64,000 nucleotides of DNA from Nitzschia sp. DOCU1. Lineage: Eukaryota; Bacillariophyta; Bacillariophyceae; Bacillariales; Bacillariaceae. A program made the translations under genes and the position numbers. The first letter of the stretch is position 1; every line of letters starts with the position of its first letter. The stretch spans positions 620,001 through 684,000 of the forward strand of contig OX595997.1 in NCBI GenBank assembly GCA_951394045.1, given 5' to 3'. The notes under the pieces are model-generated. The model was not told the DNA's origin. It worked only from the letters and a program-made list of their open reading frames with translations, and did no database searches. This document shows, piece after piece, positions 11,262 to 20,926 of the stretch.

Positions 11262-12213
11262 TGAATAAAGGCACCGCCAGCAGCAATACGACCACGCTTC
11301 TTCGTTGTGGGGGCAATTGTTCGACCCGGGCCGACGAGGACGAGGAGCACTTATACTCGTCAAAAATTATGGAGTTTGTGCTGCCGTGTGGTCATCTACA
11401 AGTAATACCGGTAGTTGCTTTAGCGTTTTACTTGTTGTTGTTGAATCGACGCCCATGTTCGAGAGACATTGTGTTGTGGTGCGGTTACAGCGGAAGCAGG
11501 CATTCAAGGTCGACCGGCGCACGGAAATGATTTTTGGCTAATCGTAGCTGTATGTATTTTTTAATAATGATTTCGCGCGAGCGGCTCCGCATTGGGTACG
11601 AATCATTGGTGCGTGGAACTTTAGCCTTCATTACTACCTACCAGAGTACTACTATTAAAGCAGCGTAGATACCGGTAGTACCGTACAGTAACGTCTTGCA
11701 GTGAGGCAGCGAATCGGGTAGTTACGATTGTTGATTGTAAATCTATCCATACATACAGATCTGATGAACACCAGCACCGTCCGTCAACAAGAACTGCTAG
11801 TATTAGGCAGGAAGCAAGTTAGTAGTGGAGGGGAGAAGCAGGGGATCTTTGTGTCGTCCTCGTCAGCATCAAGCAGTAGTGTCGATGCCCCGTCAATGGG
11901 ATCGAGGAATGTAATCATGAGTAACAATCGCCAAGATCGATAACGGGCTCCTCGGCGCCGAATCGAGCTAATGCGTCTAGATCATGACCTCAAAGCTAAT
12001 GGATAAGAGAAGCGTTTGCTCCCAAGTAGCCAGCGTCCTTCACAACGTCTCCAGTGCGTAAAGGCATGCTCAATACCTCATCCCTATAGTATGCGTTCTT
12101 GACAATTGTTCCGTGTAGTATATGACTTCTGCTCACAGCCACGATGATAGAGGTCGACCCGAAACGTTAGACTGGTCGCTATGGTTAGAACTTACTGCTT
12201 CTCGGAGGCTCGT
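11262..12213. other. Intergenic between the two fucosyltransferase-like genes
   Basis: No supported gene. It holds two ACCGGTAG palindromic sites (11405-11414 and 11670-11678) and runs of TAC/TAG triplets. A 60-codon ATG frame at 11764-11943 is Ser-rich and unconvincing. The part next to 11262 is conserved with the flank of the 63-kb copy, so it belongs to the duplicated unit. Confidence 0.5.
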
Positions 12214-13332
12214 CTACCGCTTGAGGGTCAAGTATGATTCATCCCTATGATATTCAAAATCTCGCTTCAGCAACTTTCCTCCTCTTTTTTCGATAAACGC
12301 AGAGATCAACCGGCTGTAGCCACCGGTTGCGCGAACGAAATATCTGGCATGGGACATGTAATAAAAGTCCTGGTCAGGGTTGTCTTCTCCGCTAACCTTG
12401 AAACTCGTAATGTTGTACCCCGCAGTACGAATCGCCTCTGCTAAGCAGCTGGTGTAGATGCGGGAGTTAGGATAGACGGCCCGAATATGCGATCCTCCCC
12501 GAAGCACCACTTTGGTTAAACCTGATTGTCGAATAATGGATAGGTATTCGCGTACACTTCCGATGCCTTTGGGATAGTATGAGATCTTGGTTTTCCCGTG
12601 TCGAGTATCTATACCCTCGCTAAGCATTTGAACAACAGAGGCGTTCTTACCCACCCAGTAAGGTTCGTCCATGACGTCTCCGATGCGCAAATGAATGACC
12701 AGCTCATCCTCCTCGGGCGTCGGCCATGGTTCGGTGTAAGGATATGGGTTCATTTCATATCGACGGAATAGCTCGTCCACAAACGTAAGATTGCTCCCTC
12801 TGGTTAGATCCAAATCTTTTTCGTGGCAAACTTTGTACCAGTACTCTCCGGCAATCGATAATTCTTTGAACTCGCTAGATGGTACAGTAGAACTGCAATC
12901 TTTGCAGGCTTTCACACAATCACCCAACCGATATTCTTTCCATTGCACCTCGTAGGGTGTATAAACTAACTTTTTGTTGGTCTTGTATTGCCGTCGAACG
13001 CAACTTTTAATCCACTGTTCGGAAGGCACCCATTCGTGATGATGATCCGTAATATTGCTGGTGGAAGCATTTCGACTAACGTGTAGTTGTCCGTCTGTTA
13101 AGTTTGCATTGACGTTGGCCTGAAACGTGGCCTGAGACGATGACTCGTGATGATTCCCAGCAAAGTGAAGAATGTGAGGGTAAATGCCGTTTTCTTCTTC
13201 GACCAGCCTTGCCTGAAACGTCGTCCCTTCGAACACCAGATTCAAGAGGACCAGAAAATAAACGCATGAAAATGCTAGGAACCGCTTTCCAGAATCCCCC
13301 CAGCAGGACAAATGATGGATCAGGAATGACAT
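12214..13332 (-). CDS. Type II membrane fucosyltransferase-like protein, copy 2
   Basis: 372 aa from ATG 13332; the frame is open upstream to a TTG at 13392. Same layout as copy 1: short N-tail with CWG, membrane anchor (about residues 16-37), stem with Asn-glycosylation sites, then VQWKEYRLGDC, ELSIAGEYW, DELVIHLRIGDVMD (about 205-218), GLTKVVLRGGSH, NPDQDFYYMSHARYFV and GGYSRLIS (about 337). It ends soon after the last motif and lacks the low-complexity tail of copy 1, so it is likely the minimal catalytic form. Golgi glycosyl transfer is inferred from the anchor and the GT-B-like motifs. It is a tandem same-strand paralogue of copy 1. Confidence 0.75.
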   Translation of the reverse strand: MSFLIHHLSCWGDSGKRFLAFSCVYFLVLLNLVFEGTTFQARLVEEENGIYPHILHFAGNHHESSSQATFQANVNANLTDGQLHVSRNASTSNITDHHHEWVPSEQWIKSCVRRQYKTNKKLVYTPYEVQWKEYRLGDCVKACKDCSSTVPSSEFKELSIAGEYWYKVCHEKDLDLTRGSNLTFVDELFRRYEMNPYPYTEPWPTPEEDELVIHLRIGDVMDEPYWVGKNASVVQMLSEGIDTRHGKTKISYYPKGIGSVREYLSIIRQSGLTKVVLRGGSHIRAVYPNSRIYTSCLAEAIRTAGYNITSFKVSGEDNPDQDFYYMSHARYFVRATGGYSRLISAFIEKRGGKLLKRDFEYHRDESYLTLKR

Positions 13333-13679
13333 CGATAAAGACGCTTGGCTGCAATTGTCTGACACGGGCCGAGGAGCAGGTATTATCGTCAAAATAGTTT
13401 AGTTTGTGCGGTTGTGTTGTTGTCGGCAGTCCTTTAGTTTCTCTACAGTACGAAATAGAGAGAGTATCGCAGAGGGAGGTGCGATGGGAGGCCGATGGCA
13501 TGGTGTTAGAGTGAGAAAAGCACCGTTATTCCAGCGTTAGATCGAGCCAATGTGTATCGCGAAGACAGTGCCCACGAGCGCGCAAGCCGGCGACGCAATC
13601 GATTTGAATTTGAACCAACGCGATTGCGTTGCAAGAAAAAATGAGACGATAGTACGGCTATTTCGGAAATTCATTTCAT
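13333..13679. other. Short intergenic stretch upstream of copy 2
   Basis: Promoter/5' UTR of the copy 2 gene. No other feature is supported. Confidence 0.4.
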
Positions 13680-13985
13680 TACTACCGGGAGACAAAATCT
13701 ACACAATACAGTATCGGCTGTTGCCCAGTCACGGGAATGAAATGCCGATAGTCGGCATTCGAGATGAAGTCTAATGCCCTCATCGCCGCCGTTCTTGTTG
13801 TCTCTGCTGCTAATTTTTGAAACAACTTGCAATGCTTGTAGTCCGCCGTCCAAATCACGTCTGCGAAGAAGTCGCTAGTGTAGACACGGGAATTAGGATG
13901 GACAGAAATACGATCCTCCTTGTAATTTTGTTGGTCCCAGCAGCATTGACAAAACAAGCCCACGGTGCCGATTCCTTCGTCTTGC
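13680..13985 (-). pseudogene. Relic of a fucosyltransferase-like gene
   Basis: The minus-strand translation reads HPNSRVYTSDFFADVIWTAD, which aligns with YPNSRIYTSCLAEAIRTAG of copy 2. Further on, LDFISNADYRHFIPVTG matches DFYYMSHARYFVRATGG. At DNA level GTGTAGACACGGGAATTAGG (about 13879-13898) matches GTGTAGATGCGGGAGTTAGG in copy 2. Key residues are lost, the GT core is missing upstream, and the fragment is only about 300 bp. It is a decayed third member of the local array. Confidence 0.75.
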
Positions 13986-15149
13986 GTGAAAGGAATAGGC
14001 TTGAGTTTGGCCGCTCGGTGCACGAAATGGAGGCTCAGAAGCACCACCACAGCAAAGAAGGCTCCTTTTATTCTTCCCTAGTACTATCGGCGCCTCATCT
14101 TTCCTGGTCTCAAAAGAACCTCCTCGTGATTATCCCAAACAACGAGGAAGAACTAATGGTTCTTCATTGCCATTTTAACGTTACATGAAGGCTCGTTGGC
14201 CACGGTGGGGCCAGCAAGTCGATGCGGAAGCAAGGCTGTCGAACAGTGATGGTGACGGAGCGTGGTGGTGGTGTGGCCAAATGGTGATCGCCGCCGTTCG
14301 TTGTTGATGAATTTTTGATCGAGGCACTGCAAGCATGCAAAGCCATAAAGTCGACTACCGCGTAGTTTACGGAAAGATATAAGCAGGAAATCTTACCGAA
14401 TCTTCATAAATAACGACATGATAGAGAATGCTAAATAAATTAGAACTTCGCGCCCGCAACACCATACTATCAAAGTAACTTATGGGATGAAGAGTTTATC
14501 AAATAACTTATTTTAAAGCCAAGTTATTGGCTACGTATAACGCTTACATCTTTCCGTAAATTACAATCCGACAAATCGAGACAGTCTTCACTAACAGGTG
14601 AGAGCACAGCAGTACACTGACTGTCTGCCTGTACAGTGCGCGTCGCAATGATGACTTGAAGGGCTATTGAATAAGTGGCTCTTATTGAATGAACCCGACA
14701 GCCTTTCTGCAGAATTGAATTGCCCCAATTAGAAAGAATTATCAGAATTGCAATCGTGTCTTCTTTCCCAGTTTTTATCATGTACACGTAAATTTTCATT
14801 CAACAAGTCACGATGACTACCGGTAGAATCTGGTATTCAGAATCCGAACTTCGACTTCTTTTATACGACTCGCGTTCTTGGTCCTTATGTAAAATCAACA
14901 CATCTGTTCACAATTCTCGGGGTCTGAAACACCGATGCTTCCGCCAAACTGCGAGAAGTTTGGGATTCGAAGGGCAACACTCTTTTTGCTTCTCATGCCT
15001 CCATCAGCAGCCAGCGCACCTCGATCATCATTGATATCTTCTCAGAATCAACCCAAAAGTTGTTCGCAATTTGGTTTGTTCAAGAAGCCCGTTCACCACT
15101 AGATCCCCGTTACTACTCTAGTGCCCCTTGCTCCGACAGAAACTACGCA
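13986..15149. other. Intergenic between relic and first family A gene
   Basis: About 1.2 kb with no supported gene. A CTACCGGTAG palindrome is at 14817-14826. A short minus-strand frame (14524-14799) has no recognisable domain. The family A frame is open upstream to 15060 without an ATG before 15150. Confidence 0.45.
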
Positions 15150-16778
15150 ATGAGTGTTGTCGCAACAAGTTCTGTTAAGATCCTGGAGAAGTCCATGATG
15201 GTGGAAGAGCGTCAGCATCCACGCCCCGCCAACGACTTTGTTTATTCTAAATTCCTCGATCCTGCAGCGGAGCGACGCGCTAGGCTCCCTGCTACATTGC
15301 CTCCAATGTCCCGTGATGCTATCTTGAATCTTCTCGCGGATAGCATCGAATCCTCGATGGAGGCCCAGCGTCTGTCGGCGGAATACCAGAAGAACAAGCA
15401 GCTACCCAAAGGATCTTCTGATGCAACGACGCCGTCAAAAAGGAAGAAGAAGACTGCCGAAGAAGTGTTCTATGCCACTATGAACGGAGAAGCGCTCAGC
15501 GTTGCTGGAGACCAGAGCCTTGCGACAAGCCCATACGGAGCAGCAGCATCTGATGATTCGGATGATTATCTCAACGATGATGCAGATGATGATGACGTAG
15601 CCGATGCTAACTCCTTTGCATGCTTTGAAATGTTCAAGGAAGAACGCATGGGGGATCTCTTACAACAAGGCAATGCCGCCGCAACAGGCGCCTCGCCGAA
15701 GAAGGAACGTCCTGGAACAAGAAGGAAGAAGGGGCACGGGCTTCGAGGAAACTCTGATCACACCAAGAAGTCTGAGGTGGAAGGAAATTCTGGGTGTGAT
15801 ACCACTACCGAAAGCAGCAGCACAATCCCTAGTAGTGTTCAGGATGAGCTCTCTGTTGACGATATTCAGCAGTATGTGATGGATCTCATGCCCGAAGAGG
15901 TTAAGAATATGCTCCCAAAGGAAGCCTGGGACAAGATCTTTCGCGAACAGCAACAACAAGAACCAGATGAAGAGTCTGTTGCTACCACAAAGAGCACCAA
16001 GGTGGCACTGAAGCGCTTGCTGTCCAATCCAGGGGCCAAGTCGTCACGGTCCACCAGACTAGAGGTATTGGACGTCCAAAAGCGCGAAAAAGATGATGAT
16101 GATGAAATCAGCGTGATCTCAGAGCTCACCTCCCAAACGGCTGCTGAGGCCAAAGAAGAGGAACAACGCAGACGCCTCCAGGCGAAGCTGGCAGAATCAT
16201 CAGGGCGAAAGAAAGATGATGGAGTTCCTGATAAGAAACACTATGGACATCCGTCACCCATTCTCGATGTGCCCTCCTCCCACGATGAAGTTGTCAAGAA
16301 GTCTACCCGTTTCGACGACGAGCCAGTTGTTATTGGACGACGCTGGGAGGATTCTGGTGCTCAGCATCGCGTCAAATTCGACAAGGTATTCGTACGTCAC
16401 TACGAGCGAGTGCTGGAACTGAACCCAAGCGTCACGAATGGACCCCCGATCGGTATCGGCTGGCGCTACCGACGAGGTGGCTCGTTCTCGGTAGATCAAT
16501 GGGAGATGGAAAAGAATGAAATCTCAGCGACAAAGGGTTCCGGGGCAAAATGCTTAGTTCTCCCTCGATCCGAACGCGAGAACATTTTGTACGATCTCGG
16601 CTACTCGCAGAAGGATATCGCCCAAGCGATTCGTACAGTACGCAAGCTGAAAGATCAACGAAGGACCACCGTTGATAACTTGAATGTGCAATCAATGGAG
16701 GAGGCTGTTGAGAATGCCACCTATCTGATGAAGAATCTTATTCGAGTAGGACGTAAGAGAGGGCTGGTACGATCATAG
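15150..16778 (+). CDS. Family A protein (lineage-specific, unknown function), member 1
   Basis: 542 aa, intronless; ATG 15150 begins MSVVATSSVK. The function is unknown. The N-terminal half is charged and disordered, with a Lys/Arg patch and an Asp-rich block. A helical block, DIQQYVMDLMPEEVKNML (about residue 238), recurs in the other two members, as does a VISELTS motif. The conserved C-terminal domain (about residues 405-510) reads VKFDKVFVRHYERV, ELNPSVTNGPPIGIGW, LVLPRSEREN, DLGYSQKDIAQAIR and a basic LKDQRR segment. No signal peptide or membrane segment is visible, and the basic runs suggest a nuclear or cytosolic protein. Paralogues lie at 28010 and 30216. Confidence 0.85.
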   Translation: MSVVATSSVKILEKSMMVEERQHPRPANDFVYSKFLDPAAERRARLPATLPPMSRDAILNLLADSIESSMEAQRLSAEYQKNKQLPKGSSDATTPSKRKKKTAEEVFYATMNGEALSVAGDQSLATSPYGAAASDDSDDYLNDDADDDDVADANSFACFEMFKEERMGDLLQQGNAAATGASPKKERPGTRRKKGHGLRGNSDHTKKSEVEGNSGCDTTTESSSTIPSSVQDELSVDDIQQYVMDLMPEEVKNMLPKEAWDKIFREQQQQEPDEESVATTKSTKVALKRLLSNPGAKSSRSTRLEVLDVQKREKDDDDEISVISELTSQTAAEAKEEEQRRRLQAKLAESSGRKKDDGVPDKKHYGHPSPILDVPSSHDEVVKKSTRFDDEPVVIGRRWEDSGAQHRVKFDKVFVRHYERVLELNPSVTNGPPIGIGWRYRRGGSFSVDQWEMEKNEISATKGSGAKCLVLPRSERENILYDLGYSQKDIAQAIRTVRKLKDQRRTTVDNLNVQSMEEAVENATYLMKNLIRVGRKRGLVRS

Positions 16779-17445
16779 ACACACCGCCCCTCTGCCAGAA
16801 TTTTGAAAAATGGCCACCACTTTGGGGTGCAGGGTAGGTTGTTGCTATATTTGCCGTGATAAAGGGATCACGGGATTAAGCTGGAGGAGCACTGTAGCGT
16901 GCCCGCAGGTGTTGTACATGTACTATATGTATAATATATTCATAGCATGAGATTTCTTCAACAAATGACCACTAGCTGGTGCTGTCGCCAGCAGGCTCCA
17001 CCAAGTAATACAAGCAAAGACCGAGGAGTGAAACACTTTCAGGCTCCATCTCCTGTTACTTCGCCTGTATTCTTTAGGGCTACTAGTGGAAAAATCGAGC
17101 CACCATCAAAGAGGATCATAGGACCGAAAATTCCAAAACGTGAGTCCAGCATTCTTCTACGCTCGCCAAAGAGTCAGTCGAAATAGTCGTCGATACGTCT
17201 TGCATGCCACCGGATTTGGTGAAACGGACACAACACGCACAAAATCACATCGCCGCGCGTGCTGCGCGGCAAATTAGGGGAGCGGCGCCCGGAGCTCTAG
17301 TAGAAATCGTCATCGTGCCTTTCTCTCTTGACGATGGCGGCGGCGGTTGGCGATTGCGTTGTGCGTTGTTTTGTAGTGCATCAATCTTCGTTGGTTGTTT
17401 GAGGCCGTTGCGCTTTTGTCGTTGATAAGAATAGTAGCAATTACG
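16779..17445. other. Intergenic, family A to NDUFS8
   Basis: An AT-rich stretch near 16918-16946 is followed by a 79-codon ATG frame (16947-17186) of no recognisable family, which I do not call. A GC-rich imperfect palindrome (CCGCGCGTGCTGCGCGG, about 17252-17268) lies upstream of the NDUFS8 start. Otherwise presumed UTR and promoter. Confidence 0.4.
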
Positions 17446-18195
17446 ATGTTGTCCTCTCTGCTCGCACGAAAGTCGGGTCTAGTGGCTCGACGAGTCACTA
17501 GCCCGCAGGCGATCCGTACCATGGCTGTTACCCCTCGATCGGCCAAAACTCCGGATGATCCCGATAAGTTAGAGGACAATATCCTTCCGGTATGTGCCGT
17601 TGTTTGATTATCTCTCCGTTAGAATCAAGTTATTCGTTGCTGAAGGGGCGGTGTATCTCACTTTTTTCTTTTATTCCGCGTTGTTTCTGTTGCACAGACT
17701 CCATGGGAAACGATCTTTGATCGAGCCTCTCAAATTTTCTTCATTACGGAGGTGGCCCGTGCCATGTCCCTGGCCTTGGAGATTTCCACACATCCCAAAG
17801 TCACTATTAACTATCCCTTTGAGCATGGATATTTGAGTCCCCGGTTCCGTGGCGAACATGCGCTGCGACGATACCCCACGGGAGACGAGCGTTGCATTTC
17901 CTGCAAGCTCTGTGAAGCGATTTGCCCCGCCCAAGCGATTACCATTGAAGCGGAAACGCGTGAAGATGGTGCTCGTCGAACCACGCGATACGATATTGAT
18001 ATGACCAAGTGTATTTATTGTGGCTTCTGCCAAGAAGCCTGCCCTGTAGATGCCATTGTGGAAGGACCCAACTTTGAGTTTGCCACGGAAACGCACGAAG
18101 AACTCCTTTACGATAAGGAAAAGCTACTATCCAATGGAGACAAGTGGGAAAAGCAAATTGCCAAGAATCTCATGAGCGAGTTCCTGTACCGTTAG
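17446..18195 (+). CDS. NDUFS8: NADH dehydrogenase (complex I) iron-sulfur subunit 8, TYKY
   Basis: Mitochondrial respiratory complex I subunit that carries clusters N6a and N6b in the electron path to ubiquinone. Exons are 17446-17589 and 17698-18195, with a 108-bp GTATGT..ACAG intron; product 213 aa, normal for the family. Residues 1-30 ([17 protein letters not shown]) form an Arg-rich presequence without acidic residues. The mature part has the family entry [20 protein letters not shown] and both 4Fe-4S motifs, [12 protein letters not shown] (about 114) and [12 protein letters not shown] (about 152), followed by [20 protein letters not shown], which is very highly conserved. The identification is certain. 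Confidence 0.97.
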
Positions 18196-18651
18196 TGATA
18201 ATGTACACGAATGAATCGCCGGATGTCTGTACACAATAATGCTCGGAACCGCAGGGTGTAGGAATGAAGATACCAATAATTTTTATTTCGTTTTCCGTGC
18301 AGTCCCCTCGCTTCGATTTGTAGCAGCTGCGTGAGGCGCAAATCAGTAGAGTTTGTCAAGAAAATAGAAACCTTGAAAATCCGTCGCGTTCTTGCTAGAG
18401 CTACTAGACGCTTGAGCATCTAGACATCAGACACTCACGCTTCATGTTCTACAAAAGAACTGCTCTGGTATTCATCACCTACCGGTAGCAGGTTCCGCAA
18501 TCCGTATTTTGTTGAACCAAACCTAGTGGCGCTGAGGATCTACTACTAGGTCACGAAATCCAAGCTATGGATACGTTGTATTTCAACTTCTGCTCTTTCT
18601 CCATGTAGCCATGCATGTTCGCGGCATCGAGATCTCTGGAATTCCAAGTAT
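18196..18651. other. Intergenic, convergent 3' flanks
   Basis: Lies between two convergent genes. No gene is supported. A CTACCGGTAG palindrome is at 18479-18488 and a GATCTACTACTAGGTC imperfect palindrome at about 18537-18552. Confidence 0.4.
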
Positions 18652-20253
18652 CTAGGACCATACTTCTCCTCCATGAAAAGTGGAGCTTAGAAGACCTCGA
18701 TGAATGAACGCCATCTGAAAAGTCACCCCCGCACTGGCAATCATCAACGACAATCGCAATCGGAAACATTTGGACACTGCTTGTTTCACCCGTTGTCGAA
18801 CATTCTCCTCGTTCGTTTTCTGGATTGCAGCTAGACGTCTCTTGCCAGCTAACCATTCCCATAACGAAAGAACTTTCGACTCGCCTTCTACAAATGCGGT
18901 TTCGATTTCTAGGAGAGCCTCCTGAACCGGGTAGAGGAATGTCCGCTGGAATCGTTTGTAGAGTGCTTGATAGAGGCGCTGGGGAATTCGTAATCTTTCC
19001 GGCCCGATACGTTCCATCATGTCAAACCAGTTTCCAATAACCTCATCCACGACGCTATCTATCATCAGTTTCGTGCCGGCCAAGCTCGCCGCTATAAGAG
19101 GAGTCGGAATTGGACTCATCACAAGCAAAATTGCACCTGTAACTGCCGAAGATAGGAGCGCTATTTGTCGCTGGAGAGGCGAGAGTTGCAAACCACTGTC
19201 GTTCTCTTGAAGAATATCCAGGATCCGACGCACGGAACGAAAGACGCCATAGCCCAATGTAGCTGCGGGCAACCCGACTTCCAGATACGAGGGGAGCACT
19301 AGCATATCTTTCCAAAGGATTGTAGTCACCGCCAAGGACGCCAGATCTTGCATCCATGGATGACTGCTGGTCGAAATGAGATGACTTGCTCGTACCCCAT
19401 TATTTCTCGTCTTCGGGGTAAACCAAGTCGTATTCCCCACGCAACGATTGGTGATCATCCACGCATATTGTCCGCACTCCATTGCCAACGCCCGTTTCCG
19501 AGATAGGGGTGACAAGCCACCAGTAAACGTTGCCAAGCTCCCTACAATGAGTCCCAAATGGTTTCGAATCGATCTGCTCCACCGATTCCATCCTTCCCTT
19601 TGCCGAAGCAACTCTCGCTTGATCGTTCGTTTCAACAGATCCAATCGAACTTGAAGCCCTTTTTCAACGTGCTGTGACGCATACTCAATAGTCTGTTGAA
19701 TATAATCGAGTTCCTGTTTGATTCTCTTACCACCTTTGCTCTCCCAAAGCTCCCTTTCGATTGATCTGGCCGATATATCCATCTGGAGTTGCAGCTCTTG
19801 GAGACTTTGATGAATCCGATCCGTTTCTCGGGAAACACCGGCCTGCAGTTCTCGGGTGGCTGTTTCCACACGTTGCTGGATATCTTGCAAAATGGATTCT
19901 ACCGCATCCGCTCGTGTTTGCACTTGCTCCTCCAAATCGACCCACAATTCTTCCAGGGAGGATCCCAATACTAGTGACTTTGTCGTCGAAGACGAATTGG
20001 TAGGTTCAAACGGCTGTCGCTTCTGCCATGGCCACTTCCAGGACGAATCGGATGCGCCTCCTGATACGAAATGTGGGTTGTTCCTTTCTTCATAAACATT
20101 TGGTTGTTGTTGTTGCCGTCGTTGCCAAAATGATATCACAGGGTTGGATGTTCCGTCGGAATCAACGTCTCCGTCCAATGTCACCGAGACACAAATTTGA
20201 CATCGTTGAAGAAATAACAGTAGCAGGACAGCGAATAGTCGACAGTAAATCAT
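18652..20253 (-). CDS. Secretory-pathway coiled-coil membrane protein, unknown
   Basis: 533 aa from ATG 20253; the frame upstream to 20280 begins only with GTG. The N-terminus MIYCRLFAVLLLLFLQRC is a clear signal peptide. A Gln/Asn/Trp-rich segment follows, then a long heptad-like coiled coil (about residues 110-240, ESILQDIQQRVETATREL). Hydrophobic stretches suitable for membrane spans include LASLAVTTILW, VGLPAATLGYGVF and AVTGAILLVMSPIPTPLIAA (about 300-400). The C-terminus is basic and helical. No phenylalanine sits at the predicted cleavage site, so plastid import is not indicated. I infer an ER or other endomembrane protein. Family not recognised. Confidence 0.75.
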   Translation of the reverse strand: MIYCRLFAVLLLLFLQRCQICVSVTLDGDVDSDGTSNPVISFWQRRQQQQPNVYEERNNPHFVSGGASDSSWKWPWQKRQPFEPTNSSSTTKSLVLGSSLEELWVDLEEQVQTRADAVESILQDIQQRVETATRELQAGVSRETDRIHQSLQELQLQMDISARSIERELWESKGGKRIKQELDYIQQTIEYASQHVEKGLQVRLDLLKRTIKRELLRQREGWNRWSRSIRNHLGLIVGSLATFTGGLSPLSRKRALAMECGQYAWMITNRCVGNTTWFTPKTRNNGVRASHLISTSSHPWMQDLASLAVTTILWKDMLVLPSYLEVGLPAATLGYGVFRSVRRILDILQENDSGLQLSPLQRQIALLSSAVTGAILLVMSPIPTPLIAASLAGTKLMIDSVVDEVIGNWFDMMERIGPERLRIPQRLYQALYKRFQRTFLYPVQEALLEIETAFVEGESKVLSLWEWLAGKRRLAAIQKTNEENVRQRVKQAVSKCFRLRLSLMIASAGVTFQMAFIHRGLLSSTFHGGEVWS

Positions 20254-20410
20254 ATTTATCCGATGATATCCAAGAAACACCCGCCTTGTTCAAGGTGTAT
20301 TCCGTAGCCTCCCTGCTCGTTGCGTACGCTGGGACTGTCACCAAAAAGAATGCGGCCGGAAATGTTATTAGGATGCGCGCCGCAACTTACGGTCTCTGAT
20401 CCGTCATGCT

Positions 20411-20845
20411 TTAAAATATGAGACAGTGCAATAAGATATATGATACAGCTTGTTTGTATTCAAGTCGAATGGGATGTTGACTTTGAGGGTCAATAATGTA
20501 AACCAAGGAGTCTCCATCCATCATCGTCAAAGGATTTTTACCGAAACGAAATTCCTCATTTGATCCGTTGGAGCGCGCGCCCAAAAGAGGCGAAGGATCT
20601 GGACTACTATCTATTATGCCGTGTGACGTACACGCTTGCTGCAAGGGCTTACATAAAGACCAATTGGAATAAAAAGTGATGACGTACGAAGTCCTGATTC
20701 CTCGTGTAGAAGAATGTACCAGCCCAAAAGATTCATTCCTTCGACGACGGAGGAGGGCCCTTCCATACGTTCGTTGGGCCAAAGGATCTACTGCATACAC
20801 TCCGTCACTTTGAACGCGAAGCTCACATGCCGATAGAGTTCGCAT
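20411..20845 (-). CDS. Possible small hypothetical protein
   Basis: A 144-codon frame from ATG 20845, divergent from the CoA-transferase gene with only 81 bp between starts. The translation (RTYGRALLRRRRNESFGLVH, later DSLVYIIDPQSQHPIRLEY) has balanced composition but no recognised domain. It could be a genuine small gene sharing a bidirectional promoter, or a chance frame. Confidence 0.35.
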   Translation of the reverse strand: MRTLSACELRVQSDGVYAVDPLAQRTYGRALLRRRRNESFGLVHSSTRGIRTSYVITFYSNWSLCKPLQQACTSHGIIDSSPDPSPLLGARSNGSNEEFRFGKNPLTMMDGDSLVYIIDPQSQHPIRLEYKQAVSYILLHCLIF

Positions 20846-20926
20846 CCATCATTTCCGCATTTCGTTTGTGTGGCCGTGGTCATCATACGGTCATTACGCA
20901 CTAATCCAAATCCAAACAACTTGACA

